Source: an uncultured Chloroflexota bacterium (GTDB lineage Bacteria > Chloroflexota > Anaerolineae > UBA4142 > SHND01). Taken from it: DNA of 43,865 nucleotides. A program made the translations under genes and the position numbers. Positions 34,267 to 41,349 of the stretch are shown here, in pieces (position 1 is the stretch's first letter; each line of letters starts with the position of its first letter). The notes under the pieces are model-generated. The model did not search any database and was not told where the DNA came from. It was given only the letters and a program-made list of their open reading frames with translations. The stretch lies in the NCBI GenBank assembly GCA_937870825.1, contig CALMZO010000444.1, positions 1-43,865 of the forward strand, in the 5' to 3' direction.

Positions 34267-36176
34267 GCGCGATTTTCGGGGTCTGGAAAAAAAATCACGC
34301 GCCCCTCGCACCTGCGCTCGAAGCGATCGAAAACGCGCTGTGTGAATGGCGATGCGACACGCGTGCAACATGGCACGCCGAAAAAATCGGTGTGGGCGCG
34401 CGTGTGTTGTACACGACGCCCGAATCGCAGCACGAACGCATCCCGTTCACACATCCCGCATTTCCACACCTCGTACTCGTCGCCGACGCGTGGCTCGACA
34501 ACCGCGCAGAACTGTGCGACATCTTTCAAATTTCGCACAGCGAACGCGCAACCATTTGCGACAGCGAATTGATTTTGCGCGCGTACGTGAAATGGGGCGA
34601 CGCATGCGCGGACAAACTGCGCGGCGAATTCGCGTTCGCGTTGTGGGACGCGCCGCGCGAACGCTGGTACTGCGCGCGCGACTTGATGGGCTTCAAGCCC
34701 CTTTTTTATTTTGATTCGCCACAACTGTTTTGTTTTGCGTCCGATGTGCGCGGCGTGTTGGCATGTCCGGGAGTGCCGCAAACATTGGACGAAGGCATGT
34801 TGGCGACCTATCTCGTCGCTTCTACCACCACGGCAGAAAAGCGCCGCACCTTTTACCAAAACATTTTCAAAATTCCCCCCGCGCATTTTCTCGTCGTCAC
34901 CCGCCCTGCCGCGCAGCTCGCGCGCTATTGGCATCCCGACGACGCGCCGACAGTTTCCTTGCCGACGCGGGACGCGTACGCAGAACGAACACGCGAACTT
35001 TTGGAACGCGCGGTCGCCGACGCGACGCGCACAAATTTTCGCGTTGGCGCACACTTGAGCGGCGGACTCGATTCCACCACCGTCGCGGTTCTTGCTGCGC
35101 GCCAAGTGCGAATGCGCGGCGAAATGCTGCACGGCTATTCGTGGTCCCCCTCCCCTCATCGGCGAAACATGGCGGATGAGGACGAACGCGCGTTTATCGA
35201 AATGGTGTGCGCGCAAGAACACATTACCCCGCGCTATCTCGAATACACGGTAGACGATGCCATTAAAATTCAAACGCGTGACATGACGCGTGTGCCGCGC
35301 GAGATGGCTCTGCGCGAAGAACAAGTGCAAGAAGCGAGCGCGCGCGAAAACATTCGCATCATGCTGTCGGGCTGGGGGGGCGACGAATTGCTCTCGTACA
35401 GCGGGCGCGGCTATTTGCCCGATTTGTTGCGGCGCGGCGAGTGGGGAAAATTGCGCGCGGAAATGGCGCGGCGGATTCCCAAAAATTTTCGCGGCGCGGA
35501 GCGCGCGCGCGCGTACGGCAGTCTGTTCCGCCGCCAAATGGTTTGGTTTCTCTTGCCCGATTTCATCTGGGCGATTCATTCGCCGTACGGCGGGCGGCGC
35601 ATCCAAACAAAATACATTCGCCCTGAATTTTTTCGGCAGCAGCGCGCGGCGATTGAATCGTTGCGTGACCCGCTCGCGCGCGATTTTCCGAATGTGCGCG
35701 TGACGCAAAGCGTGCGGCTCGAACACGGTCATCTGTCGCGACGCATGGAGAGTTGGGCAACGCACGGCGCAAAACGCGGCATCGTCTATCGGTATCCGCT
35801 GCTCACGCGTGAAATTGTCGAGTACGCTTTGGGGCTGCCGCCCGAGTTGTACTATGACGCGGGTTTTTCGCGCGCCGTGTTGCGAAACGGCACGCGCGGC
35901 ATTTTGCCCGAAACGATGCGCGCGACGCGCACGAAAGCGGAACCTTTGGCAATTGGCATTGTCGGCGATATCCTTTCACACGCGACGTATGCGTTGTATG
36001 AACAGACGCGCCCGCGTTTTGCGAATCATCCTGCAACCGGGTACATCAATGTCGCCGCACTGCAAGCCGAAACGAATGCGCGCAAATTGGCTTGGACCCG
36101 TTCCGCACCGTTTCTGAGCGCGCTCTCTTGTTTTTATTTGCAGCTCGAACCGGGCGAAAGCTTGTGGGAAAAATAA
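34263..36176 (+). CDS. lasso cyclase, asparagine-synthetase-like (C)
   Basis: A 637-aa macrolactam synthetase homologous to asparagine synthetase B. The PP-loop SGGLDS is at 266-271. It activates the side-chain carboxylate of the core Glu and closes it onto the N-terminal amine of the core. The N-terminal glutaminase-like domain keeps the fold but lacks the nucleophile: the start is MSAIFG, with Ser where class-II amidotransferases have Cys2, as in known lasso cyclases that use no glutamine. Its start overlaps the PqqD stop by four bases and its stop overlaps the B2 start. Confidence 0.92.
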   Translation: MSAIFGVWKKNHAPLAPALEAIENALCEWRCDTRATWHAEKIGVGARVLYTTPESQHERIPFTHPAFPHLVLVADAWLDNRAELCDIFQISHSERATICDSELILRAYVKWGDACADKLRGEFAFALWDAPRERWYCARDLMGFKPLFYFDSPQLFCFASDVRGVLACPGVPQTLDEGMLATYLVASTTTAEKRRTFYQNIFKIPPAHFLVVTRPAAQLARYWHPDDAPTVSLPTRDAYAERTRELLERAVADATRTNFRVGAHLSGGLDSTTVAVLAARQVRMRGEMLHGYSWSPSPHRRNMADEDERAFIEMVCAQEHITPRYLEYTVDDAIKIQTRDMTRVPREMALREEQVQEASARENIRIMLSGWGGDELLSYSGRGYLPDLLRRGEWGKLRAEMARRIPKNFRGAERARAYGSLFRRQMVWFLLPDFIWAIHSPYGGRRIQTKYIRPEFFRQQRAAIESLRDPLARDFPNVRVTQSVRLEHGHLSRRMESWATHGAKRGIVYRYPLLTREIVEYALGLPPELYYDAGFSRAVLRNGTRGILPETMRATRTKAEPLAIGIVGDILSHATYALYEQTRPRFANHPATGYINVAALQAETNARKLAWTRSAPFLSALSCFYLQLEPGESLWEK

Positions 36177-36619
36177 TGTCTCGCTCGCGTGTGCAGCGTC
36201 TCGTCACGCTGTCGTGGCGCGAACGTTTGCGTTTGGCAGAAGCGCTGTGTTGGCTCGCGCTCGCGCGCCTTGTCTTGCTCACGCTCCCGTTCAACACCAT
36301 CGCGGCGCGTTTGGGTACGAGACAGCAGCTCTCGCGCGAAACTTTTGATAATCCCATTCAACGCGCGCAGGCAAGGCGCATCGGCTGGGCGGTGACGACG
36401 ATGAGCCGTTACGTGCCGTGGGACAGCGCGTGTCTCGCGCAGGCGCTGGCGGGCAAGTGGATGCTCGGCACGCGCCATTTGCCCAGCACGTTGTATCTCG
36501 GCGTCGCGTATGATGAAAATAAAAAGATGCGCGCGCACGCGTGGCTGCGCTGCGGTGATGTATTTGTAACCGGCGCGCCGCAGCATCAACGGTTTACAAT
36601 TATTGCAACCTTTGCGTGA
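36176..36619 (+). CDS. lasso leader peptidase B2 (transglutaminase-like, PF13471)
   Basis: A 147-aa protein of the lasso transglutaminase-like family, the cysteine protease that removes the leader. The triad is Cys86 (PWDSACLAQALAGKWML), His121 (AHAWLRCGDVFVTG) and Asp128. The N-terminal half is helical and hydrophobic. The gene is translationally coupled to the cyclase (TAATG overlap). It is the last enzyme gene before the precursor array, and a new promoter lies 20 bases downstream. Confidence 0.92.
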   Translation: MSRSRVQRLVTLSWRERLRLAEALCWLALARLVLLTLPFNTIAARLGTRQQLSRETFDNPIQRAQARRIGWAVTTMSRYVPWDSACLAQALAGKWMLGTRHLPSTLYLGVAYDENKKMRAHAWLRCGDVFVTGAPQHQRFTIIATFA

Positions 36620-36638
36620 AAAATTCGCGCGACGTTGT

Positions 36639-36646
36639 GCTATAAT
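36639..36646 (+). promoter_or_regulatory. extended -10 promoter ahead of the precursor array
   Basis: TGcTATAAT (TG at 36638-36639, TATAAT 36641-36646), about 245 bases before the first precursor gene. It lets the precursors be transcribed independently and more strongly than the enzymes. No good -35 box is visible, as expected for an extended -10 site. Confidence 0.6.
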
Positions 36647-36801
36647 GTTGCGAGTTACTTGCAAAGGATTCCGGCAATCTCCACGAGTGCAGCATTAAAC
36701 AAGCTCTTGTGAGTCGCGCACAATGAAATCGTTTAGAAAGCGTCTTTCAACGCATCGGTACGAAAAACAAGTTGGTTAATGATGCACGAGTTTGCGGTAC
36801 A

Positions 36802-36822
36802 CGCGCGAGGGCGGGGCTCGCG
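36802..36822 (+). other. 7-bp hairpin in the precursor leader RNA
   Basis: gcgcgag (36802-36808) pairs with ctcgcgc (36816-36822), inside the leader between the promoter and the first precursor. Otherwise no gene is evident between 36647 and 36890. Confidence 0.4.
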
Positions 36823-36890
36823 CATCCGGTACGGCAAACAAGGAGAACACCCCTTGCCATGTGTTCAAATCTCACTCAAAGGAGTTATGT

Positions 36891-37100
36891 ATGCCTACTC
36901 AGCACGGCTCTCTCCCCTCAGACGTCTCCAGTGCGGAAACCATCCCGTCACAACATGCCACGCCCGCTTCTGCCGCCACCAAACAGGAATGGGAAACGCC
37001 GACGCTCGAGATGATTGCGTTGGATGAAACGGAAAGCGGAGCATTTTTTGCGACGGCAGAATTGACATCGCCGCTCAACGCGCAACCGCTCCCATCCTAG
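36891..37100 (+). CDS. lasso peptide precursor 1
   Basis: A 69-aa precursor. The start ATG has an aaaggag site eight bases upstream. The leader ends KQEWETPTLEMIALDETE, holding the conserved KQEW..P.L motif and the Thr two residues before the cleavage site. The predicted core is 21 residues: SGAFFATAELTSPLNAQPLPS, with Ser1 and Glu9 as ring partners, and Ser at the C-terminus. There is no Cys. The N-terminal leader part is longer (Ser/Gln/Ala-rich) than in the other precursors. Confidence 0.85.
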   Translation: MPTQHGSLPSDVSSAETIPSQHATPASAATKQEWETPTLEMIALDETESGAFFATAELTSPLNAQPLPS

Positions 37101-37271
37101 CTCGCGCCTCTCTTGAAATGAGAAGAATTGTACAAGAATCTGCCGCGCGTGCTGAGATCGCGCGCACGTTTTTCTACGCGCAACCTTGTGTCAACAAGTC
37201 GCGCTTTACAGCGTTCGGTGCATCGGATAGCATAGCGGTCCGATTGGAACCAACTATACGGAGGTCTTTGT

Positions 37272-37433
37272 ATGGAAGCCCAACTCCCAACCCCATTGTC
37301 CAAAACTGAAACGGAAGAAACCACCAAGCAGGAATGGCAAATGCCTGCCCTGACCACTTTTTTTGTTGAAGAAACGGAAAGCGGAACGGCGGCAGGGTTC
37401 ACCGAGTGCTTCCCCTGTTGCAATCCGTCATAG
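37272..37433 (+). CDS. lasso peptide precursor 2
   Basis: A 53-aa precursor with a cggagg site eight bases before the ATG. The leader contains KQEWQMPALTTFFVEETE. The predicted core is SGTAAGFTECFPCCNPS (17 residues): Ser1, Glu9, Cys at 10, 13 and 14, and C-terminal Ser17. The Cys pairs allow one disulfide. The region between precursors 1 and 2 (37101-37271) has a weak hairpin cgtgc/gcacg with a T-run that might partly terminate transcription. Confidence 0.85.
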   Translation: MEAQLPTPLSKTETEETTKQEWQMPALTTFFVEETESGTAAGFTECFPCCNPS

Positions 37434-37438
37434 AGCGA

Positions 37439-37612
37439 GTGGAGTCACACGACATAGAAACAAAGACCACAATCTCAGATAATACGAACCAGCCAGAAAC
37501 CCCCAAGCAAGAATGGCAAACGCCGGAACTGATGGCAATCGGAATGGAAGCTACCGAGAGCGGTACGTTCGCCTCCGATTTCGAAACAGCGCTGTGTTGC
37601 CTGCCATCCTAA
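37439..37612 (+). CDS. lasso peptide precursor 3
   Basis: A 57-aa precursor, start taken at GTG 37439 because the N-terminal VESHDIETK lines up with the MES... start of precursor 4; an ATG is open farther upstream. The ribosome-binding site is weak and the gene starts five bases after the stop of precursor 2. The leader has KQEWQTPELMAIGMEATE. The core is SGTFASDFETALCCLPS: Ser1, Glu9, Cys13, Cys14 and Ser17. Confidence 0.8.
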   Translation: MESHDIETKTTISDNTNQPETPKQEWQTPELMAIGMEATESGTFASDFETALCCLPS

Positions 37613-37691
37613 CGAACACACAATCACCACTCGCTCAAAGCGCGCCAACGGATGTACGCGTAAATTCATTGTCACGTGGAGGTGTTCAAAC

Positions 37692-37853
37692 ATGGAGAGT
37701 CAAATTCCAACCCAAACCGCTGATGATACGCAAGAAAATGCCAAACTGGAATAGCAAGCACCGCATCTCACGGAAATCGAGGTGAAGGACACTGAGAGTG
37801 GCGCTAGTCTCAATATAGCCGAGACGCCCTCCTGCCTCTGTGTGATGTCTTGA
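37692..37853 (+). pseudogene. lasso peptide precursor 4, broken by an amber codon in the leader
   Basis: Starts at ATG 37692 with a ggagg site. After MESQIPTQTADDTQENAKLE the codon 37752-37754 is TAG where the other precursors encode Trp (KQEW). The frame continues after the stop with QAPHLTEIEVKDTE and the core SGASLNIAETPSCLCVMS, still having Ser1, Glu9 and C-terminal Ser. A single G-to-A change would create this. The intact core downstream suggests recent loss. It cannot be excluded that the stop is suppressed. Confidence 0.8.
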
Positions 37854-37893
37854 GTGTTTCCAAAAACGCGCACAGAAACGTACACGAATATTC

Positions 37894-38070
37894 ATGGCAA
37901 CGCACAGGTGTTTAAACGCCGAAACTCCAACTCCAACCGGTGATGACACGTACGAAAACGCAAAACAAGAATGGCTAACGCCGGAACTCTCGCACATCGA
38001 ACTGCACAATACAGGTACCGCTATTCTCCCCATTGTCCTTGAGACCGCGTGTGTCTATCCAGACGTCTAA
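37894..38070 (+). CDS. lasso peptide precursor 5, diverged
   Basis: A 58-aa frame from ATG 37894 (MATHRCLNAETP). The region aligned to the start of precursor 4 has acgccg instead of acatgg and no ribosome-binding site, so the ancestral start is gone and the present ATG is a weak substitute. The leader keeps KQEWLTPEL. The core after HNTG is TAILPIVLETACVYPDV, with Glu at position 9 but no Ser1 and no C-terminal Ser. It may be a decaying copy or a product with a different fate. Confidence 0.55.
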   Translation: MATHRCLNAETPTPTGDDTYENAKQEWLTPELSHIELHNTGTAILPIVLETACVYPDV

Positions 38071-38132
38071 TAGGTTGATGGGTTATACAGCTCTCTGGTA
38101 ATGCGCTTGCCTGCGCTTACTGATTTCCCGTC

Positions 38133-39788
38133 TTGCGACGAGTGGCAACCAATTCTGAATCATCACAAACTCTGTGGGACAAAGCACGCGCGCACTTGAA
38201 AAATCCGCGCGACCCGCGCCTTGCCCAACTTGCGCTCACCTATTACGAACAAGCCCTCGCCCTCGCTCCAAACAATCTCGACCTCCTGCTCGATTTTGGC
38301 GACGCATACGCACGCCTTGGGCAACAACAGCAAGCGCTCGAACTGTGTGAACGCGCCTTGACGATGGACCCCCAATCTGTTAAGGCGCGTTGGGCGCAGA
38401 CCCTCTGGCAAATTCCACATCACTATAAAACCGCACAAGACATCGAAACCTCACGCGCGGCGTACACGATGCAGCTCGCGCAGTTCGCCGCGCAGCTCGA
38501 TTTGTCGTCGCCCAAAAAAATTTCGGCGGCGGCGGATGGGCTTTCCAAGAGACTGCCCTTTTATCTCGCGCATCAAGCACAAAACGACGCGGCGCTTCAG
38601 CGTGTGTACGGCGAAATGCTCCATCGCGTCTTTACCGCGCGCTATCCCGCATTTGCTTCACCCCCCCCTCCCGCGCCGCGCGCCGCAAAAGAACCCCTGC
38701 GCGTCGGCATTGTCGCCGATGAATTTCGCAATCATTCCGTCTGGAAAGTGATTCTCAAAGGATGGGTCACCCAGTTAAATCACGAACGTTTCGCGCTGTA
38801 CGGTTACGCGACAAATGAACATTCCGACGCGGAAACGGAAATCGCGCGCACACACTGCGTCAAGTTCACGCAAGGCAAATTCAAAATTCACGAATGGGCA
38901 GAAAAAATTCGCGCCGACGAATTGCATGTGCTCATTTATTCCGCGATTGGGATGGCGAAAATGCCTTCGCTTTTGGCGGCGCTGCATCTTGCGCCCGTGC
39001 AATGTGTTGCCACCGGACATGCGTTGACGAGCGGTCTGCCGAGCATGGACTATTGTTTGAGCGGCGAGGGGGTTGAAACGCCGCGCGCGGACGCGCACTA
39101 TACCGAACAACTCGTGCGCCTCCCGAATCTCGGCATTTATTATCAAGAAAACATTTCGGAATGGTCTGCGCGCGACCGCGCCTCGTATGGTCTGCGCGAA
39201 AAGGCCGTCGTCTATTTCGTGCCGCACTCGTTGTGGAAACTTTTGCCCCAGTACGATTTCATCTATCCCGAAATTGCACGCGCCGTGGGCGACTGTCAAT
39301 TTGTGTTTATGCAAAACAAACAAGCCGCGTCGCTCACACGTCAATTTGAAAAGCGCCTTGCGCACGCGTTCCAACAAGCGGGTTTGGATGCGCGCGCGCA
39401 TCTTGTGCTGCAGCCGCGTTTGAAATCGGCAGATTTCCAGACGCTACAACAGCACGCGGATATTTATCTCGACAGTTTGGGGTACGGCGGGATGACGAGC
39501 GCGCTCGAAGCGTTGGCTTTCAATTTGCCCATCGTCACGCGGCGCGGCGATTTTTATCGCAACAATTTTTGTGCGGCGTTGTGTACGCAAATCAATGTGA
39601 CGGAAACGATTGCCGATACGGCAGAGGAATTTGTCGCGCACGCGATTCGTTTGGGCAAAGCTTCCGTGTGGCGCGCGCAGGTGCGCGAAAAAATCGCGGC
39701 GCAAAAACATTTGGCGTACTGTGACCGCGCGGCAATCGAGGGCTTGGAGAATTTTCTGGAACATGCCGCGCAGGTTCGCGCGGCTTGA
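38133..39788 (+). CDS. TPR-containing O-linked GlcNAc-transferase-like protein (SPINDLY/GT41)
   Basis: A 551-aa protein. Residues about 1-95 are two TPR-like repeats (LALTYYEQALALAPNNLDLLLDFGDAYARLGQQQQALEL). The rest is a GT41-type glycosyltransferase: LRVGIVADEFRNHSVWK, VQCVATGHALTSGLPSMDY and LDSLGYGGMTSALEALAFNLPIVTRRG. It should transfer a sugar, usually GlcNAc or fucose, to Ser/Thr. The start may be TTG 38133 or GTG 38142; neither has a good ribosome-binding site. It lies 60 bases after precursor 5 in the same direction and before a terminator, so it could modify the lasso peptides, or be a bystander. Confidence 0.75.
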   Translation: MRRVATNSESSQTLWDKARAHLKNPRDPRLAQLALTYYEQALALAPNNLDLLLDFGDAYARLGQQQQALELCERALTMDPQSVKARWAQTLWQIPHHYKTAQDIETSRAAYTMQLAQFAAQLDLSSPKKISAAADGLSKRLPFYLAHQAQNDAALQRVYGEMLHRVFTARYPAFASPPPPAPRAAKEPLRVGIVADEFRNHSVWKVILKGWVTQLNHERFALYGYATNEHSDAETEIARTHCVKFTQGKFKIHEWAEKIRADELHVLIYSAIGMAKMPSLLAALHLAPVQCVATGHALTSGLPSMDYCLSGEGVETPRADAHYTEQLVRLPNLGIYYQENISEWSARDRASYGLREKAVVYFVPHSLWKLLPQYDFIYPEIARAVGDCQFVFMQNKQAASLTRQFEKRLAHAFQQAGLDARAHLVLQPRLKSADFQTLQQHADIYLDSLGYGGMTSALEALAFNLPIVTRRGDFYRNNFCAALCTQINVTETIADTAEEFVAHAIRLGKASVWRAQVREKIAAQKHLAYCDRAAIEGLENFLEHAAQVRAA

Positions 39789-39821
39789 AATGAAAATGCT
39801 GCACTCGCGCATTTCGTTCAT

Positions 39822-39856
39822 AAGCGACAGACGAATTGGTCCTGTCGCTTTTTTTT
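39822..39856 (+). terminator. intrinsic terminator ending the lasso cluster
   Basis: aagcgacag (39822-39830) and ctgtcgctt (39842-39850) with a run of T. It follows the glycosyltransferase and precedes the promoter of the ThiF-family gene. Confidence 0.85.
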
Positions 39857-39860
39857 GCGC

Positions 39861-39866
39861 TATAAT
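39861..39866 (+). promoter_or_regulatory. -10 box of the ThiF-family gene (leaderless start)
   Basis: TATAAT at 39861-39866; the ATG at 39874 begins seven bases later, so the transcript should start at the start codon itself. Confidence 0.6.
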
Positions 39867-39873
39867 CTTGGCG

Positions 39874-40896
39874 ATGAATGAACATCAGCGCGCGCGCTAT
39901 TTGCGCCAAATGATTTTTTCCAACATCGGCGAAGCGGGGCAAGAAAAATTGCTCGGCGCGCGTGTCCTCGTCGTCGGCTGCGGCGCGACGGGTTCGGTGA
40001 TTGCATCCACCCTCGCGCGCACCGGCATCGGCTATTTGAAAATTGCTGACCGCGATTTTGTGGAATTGAACAATTTACAGCGACAGGTGTTGTACGACCA
40101 AGACGATGTGCATTCGCGCACGCCGAAAGCGATTGCCGCCGCGAACAAGTTACGCCGAGTGAACTCGTCAATCCAAATAGTGCCGTGTGTTGTTGATGTA
40201 CACGCAGAGAATATCGAGGAATTGATTGCCGATGTAGATTTGGTATTGGACGGCACAGATAATTTTGAAACGCGTTATCTCGTGAACGACGCGTGTGTGA
40301 AACACAACAAGGCGTGGATCTACGGCGGCGCGGTTTCGAGTTACGGCGCGACGTTCACGATTCGCCCGCACGAGTCCGCGTGTTTTCGCTGCATCTTTCT
40401 CCACGCGCCGCCGCCCGGCACATTGCCCACATGCGACACCGTAGGCGTCATTGCGCCGATTGTGAATGTGATTGGCTCGCTCGTTTCTGCTGAAGCGATA
40501 AAATTTTTCGTCGGCAGTGGCGAACGCAATCGCGGACTCGTCAACATTGACTTGTGGGAAAATTCGTTCGACGTGTTGGAAATCGAACGTCGCGCGGACT
40601 GTCCATGCTGTGTCAAACATCAATTCGCTTTTCTCGACGACGCGCATGACGGCGCGGCGTTTCTCTGCGGACGCAACGCGATTCAAATTCGCCCACCGAA
40701 AAAATCCGCGCTCGATTTGGCGCAGCTCGCCGCGCGCCTTCAACCCCTCGGACGCGTCGCTCAAAACGATTACCTGGTGCAATTCACGCTCGACGATTTT
40801 GACATTACCATTTTCCCCGACGCGCGCGCAATTATCAAAGGAACGGAAGATGCGGGGATCGCGCGAACTGTGTACGCGAAATATGTGGGCACATGA
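39874..40896 (+). CDS. ThiF/MoeB-family adenylyltransferase (E1-like)
   Basis: A 340-aa E1-like enzyme. The ATP-binding Rossmann motif is VVGCGATGSV (34-43), followed by the D...R..D signature in FVELNNLQRQVLYDQDDV; DGTDNFETRYLVNDACV; a catalytic Cys in LPTCDTVGV; and two Cys pairs (CFRC and CPCC) that bind zinc. The C-terminal extension of about 80 residues contains FLCGRNAIQI, common in ThiF/MoeB-like proteins of this type. It adenylates the C-terminal Gly-Gly of a small sulfur carrier (ThiS/MoaD) or another acceptor. The start ATG lies right after a -10 box. The next gene overlaps by four bases. Confidence 0.85.
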   Translation: MNEHQRARYLRQMIFSNIGEAGQEKLLGARVLVVGCGATGSVIASTLARTGIGYLKIADRDFVELNNLQRQVLYDQDDVHSRTPKAIAAANKLRRVNSSIQIVPCVVDVHAENIEELIADVDLVLDGTDNFETRYLVNDACVKHNKAWIYGGAVSSYGATFTIRPHESACFRCIFLHAPPPGTLPTCDTVGVIAPIVNVIGSLVSAEAIKFFVGSGERNRGLVNIDLWENSFDVLEIERRADCPCCVKHQFAFLDDAHDGAAFLCGRNAIQIRPPKKSALDLAQLAARLQPLGRVAQNDYLVQFTLDDFDITIFPDARAIIKGTEDAGIARTVYAKYVGT

Positions 40897-41150
40897 AAAC
40901 AGATTTCACTCTCATCCATCTTGAATCTCAAGCCGATGCATTCTGGCGATACGTGAAAGGATGGCAAGAGGATCAAATCTTGGAATGGCTTGAAGCGCAT
41001 GGCACGCTTGTGCGAGATTTGTTTCCGATGGATGATCGGCTATTTCTCTTTCGTTCCGTACAGGGCATGCAGACAGGCTTTCGCCTTACCGAAGACGGAA
41101 AACTCGTTATCATGCTTGATCACACAACCTATGAAGCTAAAGATTCTTGA
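40893..41150 (+). CDS. conserved hypothetical protein, 85 aa, coupled to the ThiF-family gene
   Basis: Begins with the ATGA overlap of the upstream stop codon, so it is probably translated by coupling. The sequence is soluble with FWRYVKGWQEDQILEWLEAHG, DLFPMDDRLFLFRS and FRLTEDGKLVIMLDHTTYE. I do not recognise the fold. It may be an accessory or substrate of the E1-like enzyme. A further ATG at 41150 opens a 48-codon basic frame overlapping its stop, with no other support. Confidence 0.65.
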   Translation: MKTDFTLIHLESQADAFWRYVKGWQEDQILEWLEAHGTLVRDLFPMDDRLFLFRSVQGMQTGFRLTEDGKLVIMLDHTTYEAKDS

Positions 41151-41349
41151 TGAAAACAAACACTCTTTCCAGCCTCAATCAACTCATCACCAACCGCTAC
41201 CGCTGCCCGCGCCCGGCAACAAGGACAAGCAGCAAGAGAACCCCAAATGCGCTCACCCGTAAAAGGTGTTTGCGCTGCCTGCTGCGCTTGGCTTGATGTT
41301 GACGTTCAAGACGCTCTTTATCTGAATGTGACATCCGCATCCTCCTGAT

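Noticed and set aside
36772..37027. Alternative open frames over precursor 1
   Set aside because: They lack the conserved leader motif and the strong ribosome-binding site in front of ATG 36891.
37118..37309. Plus-strand frame between precursors 1 and 2 (about 63 codons)
   Set aside because: No lasso leader motif and no ribosome-binding site; it covers the spacer and the start of precursor 2 in another frame.
30950..39788. A lasso-peptide exporter (ABC transporter)
   Set aside because: None of the visible genes encodes an ABC protein or multi-pass transporter; export is either encoded elsewhere or not used.
41150..41296. 48-codon basic frame overlapping the end of the 85-residue gene
   Set aside because: Only the ATG overlap supports it; composition is low complexity and no ribosome-binding site or motif is seen.
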